Assembly: GCF_004000925.1 (NCBI RefSeq)
Contig: NZ_BIME01000008.1
Location: 186,001-250,000 of the forward strand
DNA length: 64,000 nucleotides
Direction of reading: 5' to 3'
From: Paenibacillus illinoisensis NBRC 15959
Lineage (GTDB): Bacteria; Bacillota; Bacilli; Paenibacillales; Paenibacillaceae
A program made the position numbers and the translations under genes. The notes under the pieces are model-generated. The model worked only from the letters and a program-made list of their open reading frames with translations. It ran no database searches and was not told where the DNA came from. Of the stretch, positions 16,122-23,426 are shown piece after piece. Position 1 is the stretch's first letter. The number at the start of each line of letters is the position of its first letter.

Positions 16122-16945
16122 AGCTCCTGATACTTGGGGGAAACGGAATGGCCGGCCATGTTATGGTCGACTATTTCCGCCGTCAAGGTCTGCACAGTGT
16201 CTTCTACACCACGCGGGATGTGTCTGACCCGAACGGTCTGCTGCTGGATGTAAATGACAGCTATATGGTGGATCGTCTGGTGGAGGCTGTGCACCCGGAC
16301 GTTATCGTTAATGCTGTTGGTGTGCTGAACAGCTTCGCAGATGAAGATAAAATTACCGCTTATCACATTAACGGCTTCCTTCCGCATCGTTTGCGGAGGG
16401 TGGCCGACACCATTGGTGCCCGACTAATTCATATCAGCACGGACTGTGTCTTCAGCGGGGACCGTGGTTCCTATACGGAGAATGATGTTACGGATGGGAC
16501 ATCATCCTACGCGATTACCAAGGCACTGGGTGAGGTTCACGATCCAGGGCACCTCACGATCCGCACCTCCATAATTGGGCCGGAAATCCGGAAGGGCGGC
16601 ATCGGCCTGATGCAATGGTTTATGTCCCGTACAGGTGAAGTGGGTGGATATACGCGTGTGTTCTGGAACGGTGTAACTACACTGGAGCTGGCAAAATGGG
16701 TGGATCATTATCTGGCGTCACCTGTCAGTGGCCTGATTCATCTGGCGCATCCTGAACCTGTTAGCAAGCACGATCTGCTGCTTCTTTTCCAGCAGACCTG
16801 GAATAAGCAAGATGTGAATATTGTGCCTGATGACAGTCTTGTGCAGGATCGTACCCTCGTTTCCACACGCGAGGATGTGAAGACAGACCTTCCGGATTAT
16901 TCTACGATGCTGAAGGAGCTGGCATTATGGATGGAGCAGAGCTAA
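16118..16945 (+). CDS. RmlD-like 4-ketoreductase (WbvR/CapF step)
   Basis: The 275-residue SDR has GGNGMAGHVMVDYF at its N-terminus, HISTDCVFSGDRGSYTE and YAITKALGE (Tyr-x3-Lys), the RmlD pattern. It should reduce the 4-keto sugar made by the preceding enzyme. CapF/WbjC reductases of the L-FucNAc path carry an extra C-terminal cupin domain, reaching about 370 residues. This protein lacks it and matches the shorter WbvR type of the UDP-L-QuiNAc path. Its start overlaps the upstream stop by 4 bp. Confidence 0.82.
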   Translation: MKLLILGGNGMAGHVMVDYFRRQGLHSVFYTTRDVSDPNGLLLDVNDSYMVDRLVEAVHPDVIVNAVGVLNSFADEDKITAYHINGFLPHRLRRVADTIGARLIHISTDCVFSGDRGSYTENDVTDGTSSYAITKALGEVHDPGHLTIRTSIIGPEIRKGGIGLMQWFMSRTGEVGGYTRVFWNGVTTLELAKWVDHYLASPVSGLIHLAHPEPVSKHDLLLLFQQTWNKQDVNIVPDDSLVQDRTLVSTREDVKTDLPDYSTMLKELALWMEQS

Positions 16946-17865
16946 CGGGCAAGAAGGTGTTGATTACAGGTGCCTCCGGTTTTACCGGACGGCATGCTGT
17001 AGCATATTTTAAAAGCGTCGGTGCTAAGGTTGCCGCCGTGGTGCGGCGAGCAGGCGTGCATTCGTTTGGCGAAGGCGTGACTGTACATGTGTGTGATCTT
17101 AATGATAAACAGCAGGTGCGTCATCTGATTGATGAGGTGCAGCCGGATTACGCGCTGCATCTCGCAGGGAAAAACTCAGTCCCTGACTCATGGTCGGACC
17201 CGCTGCTTGTACTGGAAACGAATGTGATGGCTGTCCTGTATTTACTGGATGCTCTTCGATGCTGTCCATCAGCACGGACGGTCATCGTGGGATCCCGGTT
17301 GAAATACACCGTCGAACCAGGCCGAAAACCAGAGCCTCCTCATCCTTACAGTCTCAGCAAAGCGCTGGAAGAAATGGTGTCATTGTCATGGATGTCCCTG
17401 TTTGGGCAGCAGATCATGCTGGCTGAGCCGGGGAATTTGATCGGTGCCGGTCCTTCTACAGGTATCTGTTCGCTGCTCGCACGGCATGTGGTTGCCTGTG
17501 AGCAAGAGGGCAAGCGTGAAGCTTTCCGTCTATCCGGGCGGGATAATACACGGGATTTCCTGGATGTACGGGATGCGGTCAGAGCCTATGCCACACTTCT
17601 TGTGCATGGAACTACGGGAACTGTCTATCCTGTGGTTTCCGGGACGGAGCGCAGTCTGGGCGAAATCGCGGATACCTTGCTCTCCATGTCAGAAGCAGAA
17701 GTGCCTGTCCGGTGGGACGGAGCCTCTTCAGGACCGGATGGGGCTGGCAAGGAGGAGGAGTTGTCGCTGCTGCGTAAACTGGGATGGCAGCCTCAGATTC
17801 CATTTGCCCAATCCCTTCAGGATATTCTGAGCGATGTTCGGAAGCAAGGGGGAGGGGCCAGATGA
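16927..17865 (+). CDS. NAD-dependent epimerase/dehydratase (extended SDR)
   Basis: The 312-residue SDR has the nucleotide site ITGASGFTGRHAVAYF, ALHLAGKNSVPDSW, and YSLSKALEE (Tyr-x3-Lys). DFLDVRDAVRAYATLL is typical of GDP-mannose 4,6-dehydratase / 6-deoxy-4-keto-hexose reductase (RMD) relatives. It overlaps the upstream gene by 19 bp and the downstream GT2 by 4 bp, with AAGGAG 8 bp before ATG 16927. It probably makes or reduces a second nucleotide sugar for the island; the substrate is not determinable. Confidence 0.78.
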   Translation: MDGAELTGKKVLITGASGFTGRHAVAYFKSVGAKVAAVVRRAGVHSFGEGVTVHVCDLNDKQQVRHLIDEVQPDYALHLAGKNSVPDSWSDPLLVLETNVMAVLYLLDALRCCPSARTVIVGSRLKYTVEPGRKPEPPHPYSLSKALEEMVSLSWMSLFGQQIMLAEPGNLIGAGPSTGICSLLARHVVACEQEGKREAFRLSGRDNTRDFLDVRDAVRAYATLLVHGTTGTVYPVVSGTERSLGEIADTLLSMSEAEVPVRWDGASSGPDGAGKEEELSLLRKLGWQPQIPFAQSLQDILSDVRKQGGGAR

Positions 17866-18578
17866 ATCCAAAAGTATCCGTTGTCATTCCATTCTACAAT
17901 TGCCCTTATGTGCAGCAGGCGATTCAAAGTGCGATAAACCAGACGTATACCAACGTGGAGATCATTGTGGTGGACGACGGCTCTACAAGGCATGCGGAGC
18001 TTCTCCAGCCCTATCTGTCTCATATCTATGTGCTTGGCAAAAGCAACGGCGGCACAGCCTCGGCTCTTAATCACGGCATTCGTCATGCTTCGGGTGATTA
18101 TGTGGTCTGGCTAAGCTCGGATGATCTTCTCTATCCGGATAAAATACGTTATCAGGTCGAGTTCATGCAGCGGGAAAATGTGCTTGCCTCACATACCAAC
18201 TTTCATTACATCAATGAATATTCGGCGGTTACCAAGCTGCATGGCGGAGCAGAACCGATGGCCGACGTTGACTGGCTGCGCCGTTTCGTGGGTGGCAATC
18301 CTGTCAATGGTTGTACCGTCATGATTCGCAAGGATCTGTTCGGAGCTGTAGGCCTCTTCGATGAGCTGCTTCCATATACGCATGATCTGGATCTCTGGCT
18401 GCGTATCCTGCTGAATGGATATCGTTTTCCATACCTGAATGAACCCCTTACGGCATATCGCTGGCACGGCGGGATGGGGTCGGTGCGTCATGCGGAGACG
18501 ATTGGCAAGGAAGCCTCCATGGTCTGGTCCAGATATCGTGAACCTTTGCTGCAGCGAATTGCAGCTATGGGTGGTTGA
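17862..18578 (+). CDS. GT2 family glycosyltransferase, copy 1
   Basis: The 238-residue GT-A enzyme starts at ATG 17862 within the previous stop, with GGGGGAGGGG upstream. VSVVIPFYNCPYVQQAIQSA, EIIVVDDGST, the DxD-like WLSSDDLLYPDKI and HDLDLWLRIL are classical GT2 features. There is no membrane anchor, so it acts in the cytosol of the mother cell if the island is sporulation-specific. The next gene at 18758 is a clear paralogue. Confidence 0.87.
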   Translation: MNPKVSVVIPFYNCPYVQQAIQSAINQTYTNVEIIVVDDGSTRHAELLQPYLSHIYVLGKSNGGTASALNHGIRHASGDYVVWLSSDDLLYPDKIRYQVEFMQRENVLASHTNFHYINEYSAVTKLHGGAEPMADVDWLRRFVGGNPVNGCTVMIRKDLFGAVGLFDELLPYTHDLDLWLRILLNGYRFPYLNEPLTAYRWHGGMGSVRHAETIGKEASMVWSRYREPLLQRIAAMGG

Positions 18579-18703
18579 ACCGTATGAAGGGATTGAGGGG
18601 TTATGGGAGCGAGATACCATAATACCCTCTTTTCTATGTATCCGCTCATGCGTAATTCTTGATCTTTCCCTCACAGATGCCCGCGAACCGGAGACAGTTC
18701 CAT

Positions 18704-18712
18704 CATATGATA
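18704..18712 (+). promoter_or_regulatory. SigK-like -10 before second GT2 gene
   Basis: CATATGATA matches the SigK -10 pattern CATAnnnTA exactly, 46 bp before the start in a 179-bp gap. A canonical -35 AC at 16-17 bp is absent (nearest is 15 bp away), so support is partial. Confidence 0.3.
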
Positions 18713-18757
18713 AGAGTAGATGTTTTATAGAGACAGGCGAGGAAAGGGGAGGCCCGA

Positions 18758-19474
18758 ATGGAACCCAAAGTTTCAATTGTCATCCCGTTTTACAACTGTG
18801 CTTATATTGAGCAGGCTGTTCACAGTGCTCTGAACCAGACATATCCTCATATCGAGGTTATCGTGGTGGATGACGGCTCTACGAAGCACGTGGAGAAGCT
18901 GAAACCATTTATGGATCGTATCACCTATGTTCGAAAGGAGAATGGGGGGACGGCTACAGCGTTGAATGAAGGGATCAAGCGTGCGTCGGGGGACTATTTC
19001 GTCTGGCTCAGCTCGGATGACGTAATGCTGCTGGATCGTGTGGAGAAACAACTGGAATTCATGCTTGAGGTAAAAGCCTCCTTCTGCCATGGAGCCTATC
19101 ATTATGTCAATGAAAACAGTGAATGGATGGATACGGTGCAGCCGGAAGTAGGCAGCCGTCTCGAAATGCTGCAGGTGCTGCTCGAAGGCTGTCCCATTAA
19201 CGGCTGTACCGTGATGCTGGAGATGGATGCATTTCGGAAGTTCGGCATGTTTGACACCGAGTTCCGCTATACCCATGACTATGAGATGTGGCTGAGATTA
19301 TTTCCGGTCTATGAGCTTTTTTATTTCAATGAGCCTTTGATGTGTTACCGGGTTCATGATTCAATGGGAACCAAAAAACACTTTGAAGCCTTAAAAGCCG
19401 AGATGGAAATGGTTCAGGCCAAACATCGGCCAATTTTACTGAATCTGCTTCAGATCGGCGGTTATTGGCAGTAA
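18758..19474 (+). CDS. GT2 family glycosyltransferase, copy 2
   Basis: This 238-residue paralogue of the gene at 17862 has the same length and motifs: VSIVIPFYNCAYIEQAVHSA, EVIVVDDGST, WLSSDDVMLLDRV, THDYEMWLRLF. More than half of the first 100 residues are identical by eye. Divergence is greater in the acceptor-side C-terminal half, which fits different acceptors. GGGGAGG precedes ATG 18758. Separate transcription is possible given the 179-bp upstream gap. It is the last plus-strand gene of the island. Confidence 0.87.
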   Translation: MEPKVSIVIPFYNCAYIEQAVHSALNQTYPHIEVIVVDDGSTKHVEKLKPFMDRITYVRKENGGTATALNEGIKRASGDYFVWLSSDDVMLLDRVEKQLEFMLEVKASFCHGAYHYVNENSEWMDTVQPEVGSRLEMLQVLLEGCPINGCTVMLEMDAFRKFGMFDTEFRYTHDYEMWLRLFPVYELFYFNEPLMCYRVHDSMGTKKHFEALKAEMEMVQAKHRPILLNLLQIGGYWQ

Positions 19475-19514
19475 TCATGGGTACAATCCGACATAAGAAA
19501 GATAAAAAGCACGT

Positions 19515-19577
19515 AAAGAGAGGGCAATTCTTCTGGTTCTCCTGAGTTGTGGACCAGTGGGGATGCTCTCTTTTTGC
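19515..19577 (+). terminator. Terminator after second GT2 gene
   Basis: AAAGAGAG (from 19515) pairs with CTCTCTTT ahead of TTTTTG. Inside is a smaller stem CTGGT/ACCAG. The stem is imperfect but the T-run is clear. Confidence 0.55.
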
Positions 19578-19613
19578 TTTTTGCATGATTTAGATCGTCT
19601 TTCAATGGAAATA

Positions 19614-19634
19614 ACCCTCTTGCAGCAAGAGGGT
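19614..19634 (-). terminator. Hairpin downstream of the minus-strand 56-residue gene
   Basis: ACCCTCTTG-CAG-CAAGAGGGT is a perfect 9-bp inverted repeat 17 bp beyond the minus-strand stop. The T-run on that strand is short (TTATTT), so termination may be partial. Confidence 0.5.
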
Positions 19635-19651
19635 CAGCATCCCCAATATAA

Positions 19652-19822
19652 TTAATCATTAGAGCACATAATAGCCATTGCTTCCGGATCAGGCAGGGTA
19701 TACTCCTTGGGGAGTGTTTCTACCAAGGCATTCATAATCTCGTAACTCACTTCAATGTGGGGGGTAGAGACAGGGACGGAAAACCAGCCATTATATAAAT
19801 CACTCGGTACGAGCAGGGTCAT
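19652..19822 (-). CDS. Small 56-residue protein coupled to a GT4 gene
   Basis: The frame starts at ATG 19822, which overlaps the stop of the upstream glycosyltransferase by 4 bp (ATGA), with AAGGAGGG just before it. The product begins MTLLVPSDLYNGWFSVPVST, is rich in Pro and hydrophobics and has a single Cys near its end. No signal peptide, membrane segment or family is recognised. The tight coupling to a glycosyltransferase suggests a spore-surface or accessory function. Confidence 0.65.
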   Translation of the reverse strand: MTLLVPSDLYNGWFSVPVSTPHIEVSYEIMNALVETLPKEYTLPDPEAMAIMCSND

Positions 19823-21057
19823 ATCGGGTGCCCTCCTTTTTGAATTGCTTCCTGATACACCTGTAGTGTGCGCATACCCATTTCCTCCAGGGAGCGGTGC
19901 TTCTCTGCCCAAGCCCTAGCCTGTGCACCAACCCGCAGACGAGTGGCGTCATCCTGCAACAGGGCGTTCAATAGTGCGCTCAGGGAGTCCACATCCTGCG
20001 GAGGAACGACCCAACCGGTATGAGCAGGCTCCACCATCTCAGGCATGCCTGCTGTGCCACTTACAATAACAGGAAGTCCGGCAAGCTGGGCTTCTGTAAC
20101 CGAGAAGGGCTGCGTGTCCTGCAGGCTGGGCTGTACATAAATATCGGCACGGCGCAGGAACGAAGGGATGTTGTCCAATTTGCCCCAAAATACGATATCT
20201 CCTCCGACACCAAGATCATTAGCCTGGGAACGTAGGTCTTCCATCAAATTCCCTTCTCCCGCAATCCAGCAGACCCAATCAGAGCGAAGTTGCTTTAGGC
20301 TGGCCAGAGCCTTGATCAGTACATGAACGCCTTTGATAAATTCCAGTCTGCCTGTGAAGGCAATGACTTTTTTGCCTGACGGTGGGCGCTGACGGAACTT
20401 GACCGCCGCCTGAGCGCGGTAGGCAGGAAGGTCGACTGCATAAGGAATAAGGCGGAACTTCTCTTCAGGAACCTGCAGTGATGTCAGCGTACTCTTGATC
20501 CAGCGGCTGGAGACCAGAATCAGCTCGGATTGTGCGGCGCTCCGCTGCTCCAATGAGAGGAAATAACGTCCGCGTCTGGACTGCAAATACGCTGGAAGAG
20601 TGAGCTGCGGATTGGAATTCTGCTCATCATAAAAGGCTTCGCGTGCAAGTGCCCCGTGATAACTGGTTACCATGGGGGTGTTGTTCTTCAGAATACGTTT
20701 CATCGCCACGGCGGCCACAGGATCCTGTGCATGAATCATGTCATAGTGTTCTACACCCAGACAGGCAGCAGCCATTTCAAATGCATACCGGTTCAGTTCG
20801 TAATACGCGAGGAGAGGGTCGGCTGTAAATTGCGGAAGATCGGTCGGATTGAGCTTGGATTGCAGCATAGGCCATACGTTTTCTTTGGAAAAGGTCCGAT
20901 TCAGGTTACGTATATAAACTTCATTTTTCGCGCCGTTCGTTCCCATGATATCGACTTCAACGCCAAGTGCCATCAACCTGTCGGCAAGCTGTTTTACATA
21001 GGTCCAGATGCCTCCCATTTGTGTAAGCTCCCAGTAGGTAACGAGCAGAACTTTCAT
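19819..21057 (-). CDS. GT4 family glycosyltransferase
   Basis: The 412-residue GT-B enzyme has the N-terminal GGIWTYVKQLADRLMALGVE, IHAQDPVAAVAMK, YHGALAREAF, VSSRWIKS, and FTGRLEFIKGVHVLIKALA. The donor signature is DTQPFSVTEAQLAGLPVIVS (about 335-355). These are typical of retaining GT4 enzymes using nucleotide sugars. An AGGAGGT ribosome site precedes ATG 21057. It is transcribed toward the GT2 genes and divergently from the 119-residue gene at 21238, so it bounds the island. Confidence 0.88.
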   Translation of the reverse strand: MKVLLVTYWELTQMGGIWTYVKQLADRLMALGVEVDIMGTNGAKNEVYIRNLNRTFSKENVWPMLQSKLNPTDLPQFTADPLLAYYELNRYAFEMAAACLGVEHYDMIHAQDPVAAVAMKRILKNNTPMVTSYHGALAREAFYDEQNSNPQLTLPAYLQSRRGRYFLSLEQRSAAQSELILVSSRWIKSTLTSLQVPEEKFRLIPYAVDLPAYRAQAAVKFRQRPPSGKKVIAFTGRLEFIKGVHVLIKALASLKQLRSDWVCWIAGEGNLMEDLRSQANDLGVGGDIVFWGKLDNIPSFLRRADIYVQPSLQDTQPFSVTEAQLAGLPVIVSGTAGMPEMVEPAHTGWVVPPQDVDSLSALLNALLQDDATRLRVGAQARAWAEKHRSLEEMGMRTLQVYQEAIQKGGHPI

Positions 21058-21103
21058 AAGTACCTCCTTCTCACGGCCTGCACAGGCGGTTCTGCTATCC
21101 TTC

Positions 21104-21112
21104 TATTCTATG
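21104..21112 (-). promoter_or_regulatory. SigK-like -10 for the minus-strand GT4 gene
   Basis: On the minus strand the sequence is CATAGAATA, an exact match to CATAnnnTA, 46 bp before the start codon. No AC is found at the preferred -35 spacing. Confidence 0.3.
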
Positions 21113-21156
21113 AGAGAAGCTGTGCCAAAGGCCGGGCAGGAAGGTACATCTGTCAA

Positions 21157-21202
21157 AAATGGGTGAATACAACTGGCATAGGATAGGAGAAAGCATAAAC
21201 TA
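21157..21202 (+). promoter_or_regulatory. GerE-like box and two SigK-like -10 elements
   Basis: AAATGGGT (21157-21164) fits the GerE core RWWTRGGY. CATAGGATA (21177-21185) and CATAAACTA (21194-21202) both match CATAnnnTA exactly within 26 bp. The GerE core would sit near -48 of a start from the second element. The -35 AC is not at ideal spacing for either. Together they suggest late mother-cell expression of the following gene. Confidence 0.35.
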
Positions 21203-21237
21203 CATACAGGTGTACAAAGCAGAAGGAGGCGCTAGCT

Positions 21238-21597
21238 GTGGGTGCATATGTAATGGAAGTTCATGAGGGCATGCTTCAAACTGCTGTTCCGATTAAGTAC
21301 GTAGATGTGGAGGTCGCATTTGTAGGGGACGACGGGGCGGATGTATATGTGGGCGGGATCAGCCCAACCAATGGAGAATTATATCGGCATATCTTTCATA
21401 TTGGAGCCGAGTCGACCGGTAGCAGCCGTAACCACATCATTCATGACCTGAACGTTTCACCTCATATGTGGCAACTCCGAATCATCAGCAACAAGAGCAG
21501 ACCCTATCATCTTGCGGTTCGGCTGTATTGCAGAAGCGCTTGTGGACAGACGCTGGGTGTGCTCTCTGAACACCAGATGATTAAGCTGGCAGATTAG
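21238..21597 (+). CDS. Uncharacterised 119-residue protein at spore-island edge
   Basis: GTG 21238 is chosen because AAGGAGG ends 8 bp upstream; an ATG at 21253 would be 5 residues shorter. The protein is soluble and beta-rich in appearance (PIKYVDVEVAFVGDDGADVY, then VSPHMWQLRIISNKS), ending with two cysteines in YCRSACGQT. No family is recognised. It is divergent from a GT4 gene and preceded by SigK/GerE-like motifs, so a spore-surface role is plausible but unproven. Confidence 0.65.
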   Translation: MGAYVMEVHEGMLQTAVPIKYVDVEVAFVGDDGADVYVGGISPTNGELYRHIFHIGAESTGSSRNHIIHDLNVSPHMWQLRIISNKSRPYHLAVRLYCRSACGQTLGVLSEHQMIKLAD

Positions 21598-21635
21598 TTA
21601 GGCAAAACGTATGATGGAAAACTAGCCAAATCGGT

Positions 21636-21664
21636 GGAGCAGGGGAGAGCCTGTTCCCTTTTTT
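21636..21664 (+). terminator. Terminator after the 119-residue gene
   Basis: GGAGCAGG (21636-21643) pairs with CCTGTTCC (21650-21657, one G-T) and is followed by CTTTTTT. Confidence 0.75.
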
Positions 21665-21701
21665 GTGTTTGCTTATACTGAATTTTACATAAGAAAATAG
21701 C

Positions 21702-21794
21702 TTGACAGCAAAGGTATTTTCATTAAAATAAAACCATGGTTAAAACAAAAGTTTAAAACGACGGTTTAAAACAAATGTTTGAATCGTTTGAATC
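21702..21794 (+). promoter_or_regulatory. SigA promoter with 13-bp iterated operators
   Basis: TTGACA (21702-21707) and TAAAAT (21724-21729) are 16 bp apart. Downstream lie GGTTAAAAC (21738), GTTTAAAAC (21751), GTTTAAAAC (21764) and GTTTGAATC (21777) at exact 13-bp intervals, then an adjacent GTTTGAATC (21786). The array sits where a repressor would block transcription of the exporter gene. No regulator is encoded next to it. Confidence 0.6.
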
Positions 21795-21856
21795 AGTCAT
21801 GATTATAAGGCTGTACGCGAGGAGAAATTCCTCCAAGCCGGAAAAGAGAGTGGTCA

Positions 21857-23341
21857 ATGAAACAACAAACAGCAGTTAACCAGAATCCGGAGGAGTTCTC
21901 GATCAAAACGATTATTCTTCCGCTCTTAGCCATCATCGTTGGTATGATTATGGTCATTCTGGACAGTACGGTCGTGAACGTCGCCATTCCGAATCTGGTA
22001 CAGTACTTCGAGACGGATCTGAAGACAATCCAATGGACCGTAACGGGTTATACCTTGGCTTTATCTGCAGTTATCCCATTAGCCGGATGGCTCACGGATC
22101 GTTTCGGTGCCAAAAGAGTCTTTCTGTTCACAATAGCCATGTTTACCCTCGGATCGGTATTATGCTCGATTGCACAGTCTCCCGAGCAATTGATTGTGTA
22201 TCGGATTATCCAGGGACTTGGCGGAGGAATGGTGGCTCCTATTGGGATGGCTATGGTTTTTCGTCTGGCTCCACCCGAAAGAAGGGGCTCCATCATGGGC
22301 ATGCTCGGGATTCCAATGCTGCTGGCTCCTGCGCTGGGACCGGTATTGTCTGGCTGGTTCATTCAGTCCCTCAGCTGGCACTGGATCTTTCTGATCAATC
22401 TGCCAATAGGTATTGCTGCTTTTATTCTATGTATCAAATTTCTGCCTGATACGGACCGTGGAAGAACACCCGCGCTGGACCTGCTTGGCATGATTCTCGC
22501 GCCGATCGCATTCTCTATGCTCGCCTATGGTGTAAGTGAGGGAGGCACAAGTTGGACCTCCACTTCAACACTGACAGGTGTAATCGTTGGAGGAGTAGCG
22601 TTGATCCTGTTCATCATTGTGGAGCTGCGTCACCAAAATCCATTGCTGGAACTGCGGGTCTTCAAATCCTCCGATTTTACACGTGGTATTATCCTTGCAT
22701 GGGTTTCACAAATCGCTTTGTTTGGGGCCATGATTTTGATTCCGCTCTACCTGCAGCAGATCAAAGGCTACACAGCTTTAGAAACAGGGTTAATCCTACT
22801 ACCACAAGCCTTGGCATCCGGTATAGGCATGCCGCTTGGTGGCCGTTTGTTTGATAAAATCGGGGCGAGACCCCTTGCATTCGTGGGTCTGGGTATCATC
22901 TCGGGGGCACTCTTTATCCTGTCTTCCATTACATCCGAGACGGGTCTGGGTTTAATTATTCTTAGTCTCGTGATGATGGGACTCGGTATGGGTCTATCCA
23001 TGATGCCACTGAATACACATGTGCTAAACGCTGCTCCGCGCAAATTGGTTGGTCGGGTCACACCGCTTACCGCTGCTGCGCAACAAGTCGTTGTATCTTT
23101 TGCGGTTGCTGGTTTGACCGGGTTCCTGACTTCCCGAATTGCGACCAATACAAGTGGTACGGACGTTGCATCTGTCATTAAGGGTCTCGTGTCTGGTTTC
23201 AATGACACGTTTTTCCTGGCCGCGTGTATTGCATTGTTCGGTTGTTTACTAAGTCTTATCCTCCGTAAACCAAAACGAATGCAGGAAGAAACGCTCCAGA
23301 CCGGGGATGAACCGGATCCGGCCATGATGATGGGGCACTGA
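21857..23341 (+). CDS. DHA2-family MFS multidrug exporter (EmrB/LmrB-like)
   Basis: The 494-residue 14-segment transporter has LDSTVVNVAIPNL in segment 1 (DHA2 motif D1), GWLTDRFGAKRVFL (motif A), YRIIQGLGGGMVAP (motif B) and GIPMLLAPALGPVLSGWFI (motif C for antiport). These mark a proton-driven drug exporter in the cell membrane, similar to LmrB/EmrB. It is monocistronic, between the operator array and a bidirectional terminator. Induction by a toxic compound through the array is likely; the substrate is unknown. Confidence 0.9.
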   Translation: MKQQTAVNQNPEEFSIKTIILPLLAIIVGMIMVILDSTVVNVAIPNLVQYFETDLKTIQWTVTGYTLALSAVIPLAGWLTDRFGAKRVFLFTIAMFTLGSVLCSIAQSPEQLIVYRIIQGLGGGMVAPIGMAMVFRLAPPERRGSIMGMLGIPMLLAPALGPVLSGWFIQSLSWHWIFLINLPIGIAAFILCIKFLPDTDRGRTPALDLLGMILAPIAFSMLAYGVSEGGTSWTSTSTLTGVIVGGVALILFIIVELRHQNPLLELRVFKSSDFTRGIILAWVSQIALFGAMILIPLYLQQIKGYTALETGLILLPQALASGIGMPLGGRLFDKIGARPLAFVGLGIISGALFILSSITSETGLGLIILSLVMMGLGMGLSMMPLNTHVLNAAPRKLVGRVTPLTAAAQQVVVSFAVAGLTGFLTSRIATNTSGTDVASVIKGLVSGFNDTFFLAACIALFGCLLSLILRKPKRMQEETLQTGDEPDPAMMMGH

Positions 23342-23386
23342 TGGATCATCCTATTTTATGAATAGGTGCTTATTCTCTTTAATCCG

Positions 23387-23419
23387 AGGCAGTTCAGATA
23401 TGTTCTGAACTGCCTTTTT
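23387..23419. terminator. Bidirectional terminator between exporter and GT4 gene
   Basis: AGGCAGTTCAGA (23387-23398) pairs perfectly with TCTGAACTGCCT (23404-23415), then TTTTTG. Its position between convergent genes lets it serve both. Confidence 0.85.
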
Positions 23420-23426
23420 GCTTTGC

